Below are positions 33,489 through 43,224 of a stretch of 58,570 nucleotides of DNA, piece by piece. Below the pieces are notes generated by a model. It was not told the DNA's origin and searched no databases. It was given only the letters and a program-made list of their open reading frames with translations. Source of the DNA: Luteitalea sp. (lineage in GTDB: Bacteria; Acidobacteriota; Vicinamibacteria; Vicinamibacterales; Vicinamibacteraceae); assembly GCA_009377605.1 (NCBI GenBank), contig WHTT01000016.1:28490-87059 (forward strand), in the 5' to 3' direction. The stretch's first letter is position 1. Every line of letters begins with the position of its first letter. The position numbers and the translations under genes were made by a program.

Positions 33489-36179
33489 CTACTCGGCGCG
33501 CAGCGCCACCAGCGGATCGACCGTGGCCGCTCGCCATGCCGGAATGAGGCTCGCTATCAACGCGATGCCTCCGAGGACGAGCGCCACGATTGTGAAGGTC
33601 ACCGGATCGGTCGCGCTGACGCCGTAGAGCTGCGCTTCCAACACGCGAGTGAGGGCAAGGGCGCCCCCAATGCCGAGGGCGAGACCAATGACGACGAGCA
33701 CCAAAGCCTCGCGGACAACGGTTTCGACAAGAGTGCGCGGCGATGCGCCGAGTGCGATCCGAATCCCAATCTCGTGCGTCCGCTGCGCGACGGCGAAGCT
33801 GAGGAGCCCGAAGATGCCGACTGCTGCGAGGGTCAACGCCACCGCCGAAAAGAGCGTCACAAGCGTCGCAACAAAGCGGGGACGGGAGACCGAATCTGCT
33901 ATGACCTGCTCGAATGTCCGAAACTCGGGGACGGGAAGGCTAGGATCGAGGGCCTTGAGCTCACGCCGAATCGGCCCGGTCAGGGTGAGCGGGTCACCGG
34001 CCGCGCGAACGGTCACCCACATCGACGAGAGCGGCACCTGCGCGTGGGCGAAGTAGACTTCGGGCGCAGGCGCCCGATCCAGGCGACGGCTGCGCATGTC
34101 ACCAACGACACCGACGATCGTGAAGGCGTCAGCAACCTCCGCGATCTGGTCGTCCCAAAAGTCACGGAGCCGTCGCCCGAGGGGATCCTCACCTGCGAAG
34201 AATCGTTTCGCTGCCGCGTGATTGATCACAACCGTTGGAAGGCTGCCAGCGGCGTCCTGCTCCCTAATGCCACGGCCTCGCAGGAGAGGCACACCCATGG
34301 TTTCGAAGAATGCTGGGCTGACGATGCGTAAATCGATGAACAGCTGTTCCTCACCGGGCGAAGGAGCACGCTGTCCGCGAACGCCACGGAGCGTTCGCCC
34401 TTCCGCACGGAAGCCGCTATTGTCAGGCCCCTGCTCGATCGGAAGGCGAGAGATCGTGGCGGCCGACCGCACACCAGGTTGCTGCCTGACGCGCTCCAAG
34501 AACTGGTTGTAGAACGCGCGGACCTGTCCAAGCGATCCGTACCCTGTGTCGGGCAGGCCGATCTGGAACGAGAGAATCCGTTCGGTGCGAAAGCCCGTGT
34601 CCACGGTGGTGAGTCGGGCGAAGCTCTCCAGAAGGAGGCCGGCTCCGACGAGGAGCACAACCGCTAGCGCGAGCTGCCCGACGACGAGCACGCTCCGGGT
34701 GCGCTGTCCTCGCTGCGAGCCGAGACCGCTCCTCCCGCCTGACTGGAGGGTAGCGCTCCGCCCACCAGCCGAGGCCCGAAACGCAGGGACGACTCCTGCC
34801 AGCAGGCTCGCACCGATCGCGATGCCGAACGTGAACGCCAGAACGGTTCCATCCACACGGATCGCGTCGAGGCCTGGCAGCTCCTCGGGCCACATCGTGA
34901 CGAGCCTGTCCGTGGCCCAGAAGGCGAGCCCAAGGCCGAGCAGGCCGCCGCCGAGGCCGAGCACCAGGGATTCGGTCACGAGCTGTCGAACGATTCGGCC
35001 GCGCTGAGCCCCAAGCGCCGCTCGCACCGCGATCTCGTCGCGTCGCCCCGCTGCCCTCGCCAGCAGCAGGCTGGCCACGTTGGCGCAGGCGATGACGAGC
35101 ACGAGTCCGACAGCACCGAAGAGCAGGAGCAGTGGCGTCCGCACATCCTCGACGATCTCCTCATGAAGCGGTCTGGTCGTGAAGCTTGTCCCTCTGTTTG
35201 TTTCGGGGAAACGCTCTTCGAGACGGCGGCCGAGCAGACGCAGCTCGGCTCGAGCCGCCTCCAAGCTCACGCCCGGACGGAGGCGCGCGAGCACCGGAAC
35301 CACCGAGTGTAGATAGCGGTGCGCGGTGGTCGTTGCCGAGAACTCCCCCCCATATTCCAGGGGCACCCAGAGAGCGCACTCCGACGGGAAGTCAAAGCGC
35401 GGCGGCATGACGCCAACCACGGTGTGCGGCTTCCGATCGAGCGTGATCGCTCGGCCGATGATGTCGCGATCGCCGCCGAACTGCTGCTGCCAGAGCGCGT
35501 GACCGAGCACGACCGCACGCACTTCGCCAGGCTCGCTCTCCTCCGGCCGAAACGTACGGCCCAGAAACGGGCGCACGCGGAGCGCCTCGAAGAAACCTGC
35601 GCTCACGCCTGCGCCCTCCAATCGCTGCGCCTCGCCGACACCCACCAGCGTCGGCGAAGTGTGACGGACCGCCGCAATTTCGGCAAAGGAGCGCCTCGGC
35701 TCTGCTTGCAGGCTCATGAAGTTCGGCGGCGAGAGCAAGCGTTCATACTCTCCTTCACCCTCCATGACCGTGTAGAGCAATACCAACCGGTCCGGCTCCT
35801 TGAACGGAAGGGACCGCAGGAGCACGCCATGGATCATGGTGAAGATCGCGGTCGTCATGCCGATCCCGAGCGCAAGGGTCAGCACGACGGCCGTCGTGAA
35901 CCCGGGGCTCTTCCGGAGCGTCCGGATCACGTACCGAACATCCTGCACGAAATCGTCGAACAGCCGAGTGCCGCGCGCGTCACGACTTTCTTCCTTGAAC
36001 AGCTCCACGTTGCCGAAGCCTCGCCGCACGGCCAATCTTGCTTCCTCCAGGCTCATACCCTGTGCGATGTGCCGTTGAACATCCTTCTCCAGGTGGTAGG
36101 AGAGCTCCTCGTCGAGCTCCTGTTCGACTTTGGCTCTGCGGAACAGGGCACGAAGCCTCGGCTTCAGTCGGTTCAGCAT
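33489..36179 (-). CDS. ADOP-type duplicated MacB/FtsX permease (proximal copy)
   Basis: An 896-residue paralogue of the downstream permease: ADOP head (RAKVEQELDEELSYHLEKDV), first FtsX module ending with VGLVLVIACANVASLLLARA, and second module ending with VALTLAAVGIFGLLSFAVA. About eight transmembrane helices flank two large periplasmic domains. The two copies are separated by 23 bp and follow padR by 16 bp, a typical padR-ADOP operon in which PadR represses the permeases in response to a small molecule (family knowledge). The pair probably works as a heteromer or handles two cargoes (inference). Confidence 0.9.
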   Translation of the reverse strand: MLNRLKPRLRALFRRAKVEQELDEELSYHLEKDVQRHIAQGMSLEEARLAVRRGFGNVELFKEESRDARGTRLFDDFVQDVRYVIRTLRKSPGFTTAVVLTLALGIGMTTAIFTMIHGVLLRSLPFKEPDRLVLLYTVMEGEGEYERLLSPPNFMSLQAEPRRSFAEIAAVRHTSPTLVGVGEAQRLEGAGVSAGFFEALRVRPFLGRTFRPEESEPGEVRAVVLGHALWQQQFGGDRDIIGRAITLDRKPHTVVGVMPPRFDFPSECALWVPLEYGGEFSATTTAHRYLHSVVPVLARLRPGVSLEAARAELRLLGRRLEERFPETNRGTSFTTRPLHEEIVEDVRTPLLLLFGAVGLVLVIACANVASLLLARAAGRRDEIAVRAALGAQRGRIVRQLVTESLVLGLGGGLLGLGLAFWATDRLVTMWPEELPGLDAIRVDGTVLAFTFGIAIGASLLAGVVPAFRASAGGRSATLQSGGRSGLGSQRGQRTRSVLVVGQLALAVVLLVGAGLLLESFARLTTVDTGFRTERILSFQIGLPDTGYGSLGQVRAFYNQFLERVRQQPGVRSAATISRLPIEQGPDNSGFRAEGRTLRGVRGQRAPSPGEEQLFIDLRIVSPAFFETMGVPLLRGRGIREQDAAGSLPTVVINHAAAKRFFAGEDPLGRRLRDFWDDQIAEVADAFTIVGVVGDMRSRRLDRAPAPEVYFAHAQVPLSSMWVTVRAAGDPLTLTGPIRRELKALDPSLPVPEFRTFEQVIADSVSRPRFVATLVTLFSAVALTLAAVGIFGLLSFAVAQRTHEIGIRIALGASPRTLVETVVREALVLVVIGLALGIGGALALTRVLEAQLYGVSATDPVTFTIVALVLGGIALIASLIPAWRAATVDPLVALRAE

Positions 36180-36195
36180 GTCGGCCTCTGTTCTC

Positions 36196-36528
36196 TCACC
36201 TCGTCTGGAGAATCAGCTCGAGGGCCGTGGAGAACCGCTCCCATGTCTGGCGCTCGGCGGCCAATTGCCGTCGTCCTGCCGCGGTCAACGTGTAGAACTT
36301 CGCCCGCCGGTTGTTCTCGGACGCTCCCCATTCCGAGCTTATCCACCCACGCGCCTCGAGCCGGTGCAACGCGGGATACAACGACCCGTAGTTGATGCTC
36401 AGGATGTCCCTGGACAGGACATGGATGCGCTGCGTGATGTCCCAGCCGTTGGCCGGCCCGCTCTGGAGCAGCTTGAGCACGATGAGATCGAGCGTCCCTG
36501 CCAGAAGGTCAGTCTTGTTCTTGCCCAC
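36196..36528 (-). CDS. PadR-family transcriptional regulator
   Basis: A 110-residue winged-helix protein with the acidobacterial PadR pattern: DLLAGTLDLIVLKLLQSGPA, then INYGSLYPALHRLEARGWIS, and KFYTLTAAGRRQLAAERQTW at the C-terminal dimer helix. PadR proteins are small ligand-responsive repressors that bind their own promoter. It is the first gene of the ADOP operon, so it most likely controls both permeases. Only 22 bp separate its start from the divergent HNH remnant. Confidence 0.93.
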   Translation of the reverse strand: MGKNKTDLLAGTLDLIVLKLLQSGPANGWDITQRIHVLSRDILSINYGSLYPALHRLEARGWISSEWGASENNRRAKFYTLTAAGRRQLAAERQTWERFSTALELILQTR

Positions 36529-36550
36529 GTGTCTCCTCTTGTTGATCTAT

Positions 36551-37564
36551 ATGTCTGATTGTATCGAGGAAATCGTGGCCAGGCTGCAACCGCGCCCAGA
36601 TGTTCCGAGCACGGTGCGAAAGCTGCCGGCACCGAAGTCACCCGCACCGGAGGCGTTGCTGGCGTGCACGACGGCGGCTTCGGTGAAGACCGCCGACACG
36701 ACAGGTCCCTCGACGCTAGATGCGTCCGCCACGCCCGGAACGTACTCCGTCGGCCCACCGTTAGGGCAGGCCTCGACCGAGAACCCGTCACCAGGAATCG
36801 TCACACCGCTCGCGCCCGCGCGCTACAAGCTGACGGTCACGATTTCCGCTGAGACTTACGAGAAGCTCCGCACGGCGCAAGACCTCCTGCGCCACAGCAT
36901 CCCGAGTGGCGATCTGGCGGTCCTCGTCGATCGCGCCCTGACGGTGCTGCTACGCGACGCGGCCAAGACGAAGCTGGCCGCCACCGCGAACCCCCGGACG
37001 AGCGCCGCCTCCGCAGCGCGGTCGCGCCGAATTCCTGCTGCCGTCAGGCGCACCGTGTGGGAACGTGACGAGGGGGAATGTGCCTTCGTTAGCGCAAGCG
37101 GGCATCGCTGTACCGAATACGGGCAGCTCGAATTTCATCACGTGGTGCCCTACGCCAGGGGAGGTGAGGCCTCAGTCGCAAATGTCCAGCTGAAGTGCCG
37201 TCATCACAACACACATGAGGCGGAGCGGGACTTCGGCCCTTGGACGGCCATGCATGTCCGGGAAGATCGTCCGCGTTATGCATCGGACGGCGTACCGGTC
37301 CGTGAAGCATCGGCCGGTAGCGTGGAAGATGGCGGCGGTGGTACGTCGCGGGTCGAGCCGATGGCTTGCAGGTATGCAGCTCGCCCCGGGCGAGCTCGAT
37401 GTGGCACGAATACTGTGCCGAACTCGTTTCGAAACGACCCTTGGCCGTCGCTCAGCGTCGCCCCGAGCGGGGTCGAGGGACGAACCGCCTGCAGCACGCT
37501 GAAGGCAGGGGCCGTTGCAGGCGAACAGTGTGGCCGGTTGCCTGCCGAGGCCTTAATCGCATAG
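36551..37564 (+). pseudogene. 5'-truncated HNH endonuclease gene
   Basis: From ATG 36551 the frame reads CIEEIVARLQPRPDVPSTVR then KLPAPK. In intact acidobacterial HNH proteins this lies in the middle, after a helical DUF222-like half that is missing here. The remaining region keeps RYKLTVTISAETYEKLRTAQ and the HNH domain RRIPAAVRRTVWERDEGECA, then LEFHHVVPYARGGE and CRHHNTHEAE, with both catalytic-type histidines near residues 195-196. After ERDFG the sequence loses similarity for about 100 residues. It may be a remnant or a short active nuclease; truncation at the padR promoter suggests the former. Confidence 0.7.
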
Positions 37565-37589
37565 CGTGAGCCACCGGACACGAGAACAA

Positions 37590-39986
37590 ATGAAGAACAC
37601 TCGAATCGCGCGATGGGCTTTCTTTGGCGCGGTGCTGATCAGCGCCGGCACGGCATGGCCCCATCGAGCGCAGGTGCAGCCGGCAGCGGATGGCGCAACG
37701 CGACTGTGGTACCGACAGCCCGCGAAGACGTGGGTCGAAGCCCTGCCCGTTGGCAACGGCCGGCTGGGTGCCATGGTATTCGGCGATCCGGCTCACGAGC
37801 GGCTTCAATTGAACGAGGATTCGCTCTGGTCGGGCGGCCCTCAGGATGCCGATAATCCGGCGGCACGCGACGCGCTTCCGAAGATCCGTGCGCTGCTCTG
37901 GAAGGGTCGATATGCGGACGCCGAAGAGCTCGCCAACCGCACGTTGATCTGCCGCGGGCCCGGAAGCGGACGAGCCAAGGGTGCGCGGCTCGCCTATGGC
38001 TCGTATCAAACCCTCGGCGATCTGTCGCTCACCTTTGCCGGCCACGACAACGCCACCGACTACAGGCGTGAGCTGGATCTCGACAGCGCCGTCGCGCGGG
38101 TGAGCTACCGGCTCGGTACTGCGTCTTGCACGCGAGAGGTGTTCGCAAGCCATCCAGACGAGGTGCTGGTGGTCCGCGCGGCATGCGATGCGCCCGGTCT
38201 CATCAACGTCGACGTGGCGCTTACGCGATCGGAGGCAGCCACCACCGCCGTCGATGAGACCAACGAGTTGGTCATGCGCGGTCGGATGTTCAACGGCGAC
38301 ACGCAGACGGGCTTGCGCTTCGCCGCGCAAGTCCGCGCCCTGGCCGAAGGAGGCGAGAGCACGGTCGCCGACAACAACCTTCGCGTCCGGAAGGCTGACA
38401 GCCTGGTGCTGCTGCTGTCGGCCGCGACGGACTATGCGCTCGAACCGCCCTCGTATCGCGGCGTGTCTCCTGATGGGCCAACTGCCAACCGGATCGACGC
38501 GGCCGCATCCAGACCATACGATGACCTGCGCGCCCGTCACATTACGGATCATCGAGCGCTGTTTCGGCGAGTGAAGCTCGACCTCGGCCAGCCTTCGCTC
38601 GCCTCCGGCGAGCTACGGCTAGGCGAGGCCACTGGCTCGGCCGATCCCGCGCTCGCTGCGCTCGCCTTCAACTACGGCAGATATCTTCTCATTGCCAGCT
38701 CCCGTCCAGGCTCGTTACCCGCCAACCTGCAGGGCCTCTGGGCCGATACGACCGACACGCCATGGAACGGCGACTATCACACCAACATCAACCTGCAGAT
38801 GAACTACTGGCCAGCGGAGGTGACCAATCTCGCAGAGACCGTCGAGCCATTGACCCGGCTGATCGAAGCCATGCAGGCGCCTGGAACGAGAACGGCGCGC
38901 GTTCACTACGGTGCGCGCGGATGGACGGTGCACGCCATTCACAACGTGTGGGGCTTCACCTCGCCGGGTGAGCATCCCGGCTGGGGCCTGCTGCCAACCG
39001 CCGGCGCGTGGATGACGCAGCATCTGTGGGAACACTACGCGTTCAGCCTCGACCGCGAGTACCTTCGCGGCGTGTATCCGATCATGGCGGGAGCTGCGCG
39101 CTTCGTCTTGGACTGGCTCGTCGAAGATCCATCGACCGGTGAGCTGATCTCCGGTCCCGCCAACTCACCAGAGAACCGCTTCGTTGCTCCAGACGACTCG
39201 AAGGCAAGCCTCAGCATGGGACCCACCATGGACCACGAGATTGCGTGGGATCTCTTCACGAACCTTGTCGAAGCCGCCCGCGTGCTCGAAGTGGACGACG
39301 AGCTCACGCGCGACGTCGCCAACGCCCGTGCGCGGCTTCGTCGTCCACGCGTCGGCGCAGACGGTCGGTTGATGGAATGGGCGCAGCCCTTCGAGGAGGT
39401 GGAACCCCACCATCGCCATGTTTCCCACCTGTTCGCGTTGCACCCCGGACGGCTGATCACGCACGCGACGCCAGAGCTCTTGGCGGCGGCCCGCCGGTCG
39501 TTGCTGGCGCGTGGAGACGAAGGAACCGGCTGGTCGATGGCGTGGAAGGTGAGCTTCTGGGCGCGCCTGCGCGACGGAGACCACGCCCACGGGCTCATTC
39601 AACGTTTTCTGCGGCTGCTTCCAGCAGATCAAGAGGAACGCGGCGTCCTCTCAGGAGGCGGCGTCTATCCCAACCTGTTCAGCGGTCATCCGCCGTTCCA
39701 GATCGATGGCAACTTCGGCATCACGGCTGGGATCGCCGAGATGCTGCTCCAGAGCCACGCGGGCGAGCTGCACCTGCTTCCCGCGCTGCCCCGCGCCTGG
39801 CGCCGAGGATCGGTGAGCGGCCTGCGCGCACGCGGCGGGTTCGAGGTCGACATCACTTGGGCCGACGGAGCGCTCACCGAAGCCACTATTCGATCGACGC
39901 GGGGCGGTACATGTCGAGTGCGTGTGGGCCACCGCGTCCATCGCATCGAGACGGAGGCGGGTGGAGCGTACCGGGTGACGGGGTGA
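37590..39986 (+). CDS. Secreted glycoside hydrolase family 95 (alpha-L-fucosidase type)
   Basis: A 798-residue protein with a signal peptide ([19 protein letters not shown]). The GH95 N-terminal domain is recognisable from [20 protein letters not shown] and [13 protein letters not shown]. The (alpha/alpha)6 barrel has [31 protein letters not shown], and a C-terminal [13 protein letters not shown] and [22 protein letters not shown]95 enzymes invert alpha-1,2-fucosyl or related galactosyl linkages in plant or host glycans. ATG 37590 gives a clean signal peptide. The last codons and the TGA stop (39984-39986) are formed by the first units of an octamer repeat. Confidence 0.92.
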   Translation: MKNTRIARWAFFGAVLISAGTAWPHRAQVQPAADGATRLWYRQPAKTWVEALPVGNGRLGAMVFGDPAHERLQLNEDSLWSGGPQDADNPAARDALPKIRALLWKGRYADAEELANRTLICRGPGSGRAKGARLAYGSYQTLGDLSLTFAGHDNATDYRRELDLDSAVARVSYRLGTASCTREVFASHPDEVLVVRAACDAPGLINVDVALTRSEAATTAVDETNELVMRGRMFNGDTQTGLRFAAQVRALAEGGESTVADNNLRVRKADSLVLLLSAATDYALEPPSYRGVSPDGPTANRIDAAASRPYDDLRARHITDHRALFRRVKLDLGQPSLASGELRLGEATGSADPALAALAFNYGRYLLIASSRPGSLPANLQGLWADTTDTPWNGDYHTNINLQMNYWPAEVTNLAETVEPLTRLIEAMQAPGTRTARVHYGARGWTVHAIHNVWGFTSPGEHPGWGLLPTAGAWMTQHLWEHYAFSLDREYLRGVYPIMAGAARFVLDWLVEDPSTGELISGPANSPENRFVAPDDSKASLSMGPTMDHEIAWDLFTNLVEAARVLEVDDELTRDVANARARLRRPRVGADGRLMEWAQPFEEVEPHHRHVSHLFALHPGRLITHATPELLAAARRSLLARGDEGTGWSMAWKVSFWARLRDGDHAHGLIQRFLRLLPADQEERGVLSGGGVYPNLFSGHPPFQIDGNFGITAGIAEMLLQSHAGELHLLPALPRAWRRGSVSGLRARGGFEVDITWADGALTEATIRSTRGGTCRVRVGHRVHRIETEAGGAYRVTG

Positions 39987-40124
39987 CGGGGTGACGGGGT
40001 GACGGGGGGGTGACCGGGTGACGGGGTGACGGGGTGACAGGGTGAGGGGGTGACAAGGTGACCGGGTGACGGGGTGACAAGGTGACAGGGTGACGGGGTG
40101 ACCGGGTGAAGGGGTGACCGGGGC
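39972..40124 (+). repeat. Large GGTGACNN octamer array
   Basis: About 19 octamers (GGTGACGG, GGTGACCG, GGTGACAA, GGTGACAG, with a few decayed units such as GGTGAGGG) run without interruption except for one short slip near 40007. The array begins inside the GH95 gene and supplies its stop. On the plus strand each unit contains TGA. Confidence 0.9.
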
Positions 40125-40201
40125 AACTCGACACTGGGGTCACGTGCTTGTGGTGCTTCTCCGTCGTTCGATGTGGGCCGACGGCGTTCCGAACCGCCCG
40201 T

Positions 40202-40249
40202 TCACCTTGTCACCTTGTCACTTTGTCACCTGGTCACCCCCTCACCCAT
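40202..40249 (-). repeat. GGTGACNN octamer array in opposite orientation
   Basis: Six units read on the minus strand as GGTGACAA/GGTGACCA. It forms the 3' end of the minus-strand methyltransferase, whose TGA stop is at 40226-40228. It faces the larger array at 39972-40124 across about 78 bp. Confidence 0.85.
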
Positions 40250-41023
40250 CCGCCGACGCGCCAGGATCAGCCATGTGTCCGAACGCGGATCCCACGGAGT
40301 GCCGTTGTAATCGCCGAGCAGCGCGTCGATGCGGAAGCCGGCACGCTCGAGGCGCTTTGCCATATCCGGCACGCTGAGGGTGCGGAACGCCACCGAGAAG
40401 CGGGTGACACGACGCCCAGCCCCCTTGCCCTCGATGTACTCCTGGTCGAAGATCGTGAGCTTGCGGACGCGGTCCTGCCGCACCGACTCGACGAGCGCCA
40501 CCGGCAACCCATGCGGTCCTGATCGTCCACGCAAGGTGAGCCGCCGGTCGTACTGCTCCCAGCGGGGCACGTCCGCGACGAGATCCACACCAAATAGCCC
40601 GCCCGGACGCACGACACGCGCGACGTCGTCGAGCGTCCGTTTGAGCAATCGATCGCTGAGCAGCGACTGAAGGACTCCGTACGGCGCGATGACCAGCGGA
40701 AAGGTGTGCGGCTCGAACGGGAGGCTGGTGATGTCGCCTCGGACGAGGAGCAGCCCGTCCGGCGATCGGCGCAGGCGCTGCCGTGCTCGGGCCAGCATGG
40801 CCTCGGATCGATCGACACCGACCATGGAGACGCGCGCCCTCACGAGCGGTACCGCCACGCGTCCCGTGCCGCAGCCGAGCTCGAGCACGGGACCACCCGC
40901 CTGGCGCGCGAGATTGCGCCAGAACGCTACGTCACGCCGCCCAACGGTTCGGGCATTCTCCCAGTCGTAGAACGCCGCGTATTCGTTCCACCCCTCCCAT
41001 CCTGCACGGGCGCTACCAGTCAT
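40226..41023 (-). CDS. Class I SAM-dependent methyltransferase
   Basis: A 265-residue soluble protein with SAM motif I VLELGCGTGRVAVPLVRARV (about residues 46-65), the acidic motif MVGVDRSEAML, and motif IV FPLVIAPYGVLQSLLS. The C-terminal part (MAKRLERAGFRIDALLGDYN) is typical of small-molecule methyltransferases of this kind, but no substrate can be inferred. Its ATG overlaps the stop of the upstream methyltransferase (ATGA), so the two are co-translated. Its last residues (MGEGVTR) and stop are encoded by octamer repeats, indicating 3' end replacement. Confidence 0.82.
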   Translation of the reverse strand: MTGSARAGWEGWNEYAAFYDWENARTVGRRDVAFWRNLARQAGGPVLELGCGTGRVAVPLVRARVSMVGVDRSEAMLARARQRLRRSPDGLLLVRGDITSLPFEPHTFPLVIAPYGVLQSLLSDRLLKRTLDDVARVVRPGGLFGVDLVADVPRWEQYDRRLTLRGRSGPHGLPVALVESVRQDRVRKLTIFDQEYIEGKGAGRRVTRFSVAFRTLSVPDMAKRLERAGFRIDALLGDYNGTPWDPRSDTWLILARRRMGEGVTR

Positions 41024-41904
41024 ACCGGCAAGGGTCGGTCGGCTGACTCTGCAGCGTTCTGGCCGATCGCGGCAAACAAAATTGTGTGTTGGATCTCGAC
41101 GAACGCAGGACCCGCTGCGGTTGCTTGGTCACGATAGCGGGCGACCGCCTTCAAATAGTCGCGGCCGAGCCGCTTCAGCGCCTCACTCGGCGCGCGCGCA
41201 ACGGCATCGCCAATGCTCTCTTCGCGCGCAGCCCAGACGCTCGGCGCGGGCGCCCCGACGCGTACCTGGGGAACCGGAAAGAGCTGTACGGTCACCGGCT
41301 CGATGCCCACTTCGAGAAAGAGGGACGGCAGCTTCGGCCCGATCACCGGGTCGGCCGGATCACCGGCGGACGTTGCGAGCGCCGCGAAGAACTCCGTGCC
41401 AAGCTCGAACGCGCGTCGGCCGCTCTCGAGCGATGTGTAGAAATATCGAGCGCCATTGTCCGGCTCGACGATGACGATGCGGCCGCCGGGCTTGGTGACG
41501 CGGGCACACTCGTGGAGAACACGGATCGGGTACGGGACGTACTGGAGCACGGCGACAGCAAAGGTCGCATCGAACGATCCTGGCGCGAACGGCAACTGAA
41601 GGGCGTCAGCTGTCGCGACGGGCAGTGTCAGGCCGCGGTCCTGGGCGGCGGCGCGCGCCTCGCGCACGCGGCTCTCCACGATGTCGATCGCGACCAGCAG
41701 CGGCGATGCCGACTGCCCACCGCCATTCTGGCGCTCGAGGAAAGCGAGCTCCGCGGTGCCACGTCCACAACCGACGTCGAGAATGCGCTTGTCCGGCCGC
41801 GGCTGAAGCGTGTCTTCCAAGAACGTTGTGAAGGCGTCCGGCCACCAGCGATCCCGCAGATGCTTGAGCGTATTCGAGGTGAGCAGGTCGATGTCTCGAG
41901 GCAT
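41020..41904 (-). CDS. Class I SAM-dependent methyltransferase (UbiE/COQ5-like)
   Basis: A 294-residue protein with motif I RILDVGCGRGTAELAFLERQ, an acidic loop LLVAIDIVESRV, motif II LPFAPGSFDATFAVAVLQYV, and motif III RVTKPGGRIVIVEPDNG. The profile resembles small-molecule methyltransferases acting on quinones, lipids or secondary metabolites. It is coupled to a second methyltransferase and preceded by a membrane-protein gene on the same strand, so the three may form one operon. The substrate is unknown. Confidence 0.82.
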   Translation of the reverse strand: MPRDIDLLTSNTLKHLRDRWWPDAFTTFLEDTLQPRPDKRILDVGCGRGTAELAFLERQNGGGQSASPLLVAIDIVESRVREARAAAQDRGLTLPVATADALQLPFAPGSFDATFAVAVLQYVPYPIRVLHECARVTKPGGRIVIVEPDNGARYFYTSLESGRRAFELGTEFFAALATSAGDPADPVIGPKLPSLFLEVGIEPVTVQLFPVPQVRVGAPAPSVWAAREESIGDAVARAPSEALKRLGRDYLKAVARYRDQATAAGPAFVEIQHTILFAAIGQNAAESADRPLPV

Positions 41905-41991
41905 AAGGCAAAGCGCAGGGTTCAGGGTGCCGGGTTCATGGTGGCGCGTGCTGGGTGCATTGGCCAGCTCCGGACCAGTGCCGTTGAACGG

Positions 41992-42729
41992 TCAGTCGAG
42001 CGCTGCCAATTCGCCGGGCACGATTGGCCGCGTGCGCGGCAGACGGCCGCGATACGCGAGCCAGCCCACGCCTGCGAGTATGGCGACGAATACGATTAGC
42101 TTGACGAGGTCCGCGGCGCGCGTGTGCGGCAGGCCAATCCACATAAGCCCGAGTAACGGCTGCGCAATGCTCACTGCCCAAACCGTGCCGTAGAAGTACC
42201 GCCGCTCATGCCCCTCACCCTGTGTCGACGACTTGACACGCGGCAAGTAACCGAGCAACCCTGCCAGCCAGATCGCACCAGCGATCGGAAAATAGCTGGT
42301 TCGATAAATCTGCTCGAGCATCCAGGTGCCCGTTGTGACAGCGATGACAAGGCCGGCGATGTTGAGCAGGGCAAAGGTGATGGCTGCGCCCCATGCAAAC
42401 GAATAGCAGATGCGCCGATAGATCGGGTTCGGCCGATCCTCGGTGAAGCGAATGATGTAGGGTGCCGGCTCGCACCCAGGCAGCCGCCCACCGAGACCCG
42501 CGAGAGCAGTGCCCAAAACGACGAGCGATAGCCAGGCACCCATGCGCCAGTCGAAGCCGCGGTCGAAGAGGGCGAAGGTCAGCGGTCCCGGGGCGATGAA
42601 GAACACGAACACCCAGATCGGCCAGTGGAGGACACGATAATAGGGCTTGTTTCGCGTCCGGAGTGTTCGCTGAGTGTCGTACTCCACCAGGAGGAACGAG
42701 GAATCGCGGCGATAGGCGGGGCTGGTCAT
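41992..42729 (-). CDS. Multi-pass membrane protein of unknown function
   Basis: A 245-residue protein with about five to six hydrophobic segments: WPIWVFVFFIAPGPLTFALF, GAWLSLVVLGTALAGLGG, FALLNIAGLVIAVTTGTWML, FPIAGAIWLAGLLGYLP, and AVSIAQPLLGLMWIGL. A central loop has EPAPYIIRFTEDRPNPIYRR. I do not recognise a family. It lies 87 bp upstream of the two methyltransferases; the gap contains a short GGGTTCA-type repeat. Confidence 0.65.
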   Translation of the reverse strand: MTSPAYRRDSSFLLVEYDTQRTLRTRNKPYYRVLHWPIWVFVFFIAPGPLTFALFDRGFDWRMGAWLSLVVLGTALAGLGGRLPGCEPAPYIIRFTEDRPNPIYRRICYSFAWGAAITFALLNIAGLVIAVTTGTWMLEQIYRTSYFPIAGAIWLAGLLGYLPRVKSSTQGEGHERRYFYGTVWAVSIAQPLLGLMWIGLPHTRAADLVKLIVFVAILAGVGWLAYRGRLPRTRPIVPGELAALD

Positions 42730-42846
42730 GGGTGCAGGTGAGACGGCCTACGCACATGATTCTAGCGAAGAAGCGTCACCGGCGCGCTCCCGCTGGGGTC
42801 GTATCGAGCGTGGTGGAGGCATCCCGAGAGCAAAGGAAGGAACGCA

Positions 42847-43038
42847 ATGAAGGATAAGTTGCCGCTTACCGTGGAGCTCGAGCAGTCGAAGATCGACTTT
42901 CTCGAAGAGATGGCTCAGACCTACAATTTGCCGGACACCGGCAAGGCGATTCGGTGCCTCATCGACTACGCCCGGGAAAACGCCGACCTGCGGCAGACAA
43001 TCTTCGACGAGATCCGCTGCGTCGACTGCGACGCGTAA
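42847..43038 (+). CDS. Small conserved-looking protein, possible ribbon-helix-helix fold
   Basis: A 63-residue acidic protein: LPLTVELEQSKIDFLEEMAQ, then TYNLPDTGKAIRCLIDYARE, ending EIRCVDCDA. The beta-strand followed by two amphipathic helices resembles a ribbon-helix-helix core, and the C-terminal CVDC could bind metal. An AAGGAA ribosome site sits 8 nt upstream of ATG 42847. No partner toxin gene is adjacent. The role is unknown; a DNA-binding or metal-responsive function is conjecture. Confidence 0.65.
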   Translation: MKDKLPLTVELEQSKIDFLEEMAQTYNLPDTGKAIRCLIDYARENADLRQTIFDEIRCVDCDA

Positions 43039-43079
43039 AGGGCTAGTGGGCTGTGACGCCTGCATTTCGTGCGGTTGAG

Positions 43080-43224
43080 CACACACGAACAACCGCCACG
43101 GGCCAGCCCGTGCGGTTCTCTGAAACGGATGGACGCACCGAGGCGGTGCGCCCCTCCACGTTAGGACGCGTCGGCGAGGCGTCCCTCCCTTTCGGCTGGC
43201 AGGGCGTGCTCGCCGAACGCACCG
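43080..43224. repeat. Cluster of short inverted repeats
   Basis: Three adjacent hairpins: CGCACGGGCTGGCCCGTG-type at 43094-43115, GACGCACC/GGTGCG at 43132-43152, and GGACGC/GCGTCC at 43163-43186. The cluster also includes TCGCCGAACGC at 43211-43222, echoing the 5935-6010 repeat. It lies beyond the end of the RRM gene. Confidence 0.6.

Noticed and set aside
30766-36179. Complete MacB-type antibiotic exporter
   Set aside because: The ATPase domain of MacB is absent and the N-terminal head is the ADOP type, so these are orphan duplicated permeases and not MacB itself.
37452-38552. 366-residue antisense frame over the start of the GH95 gene
   Set aside because: No recognisable domain, and it lies over a conserved secreted enzyme with signal peptide and family motifs.
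39972-40249. Octamer arrays considered as a CRISPR array
   Set aside because: Units are 8 bp and contiguous with no spacers, so they are tandem repeats, not CRISPR.
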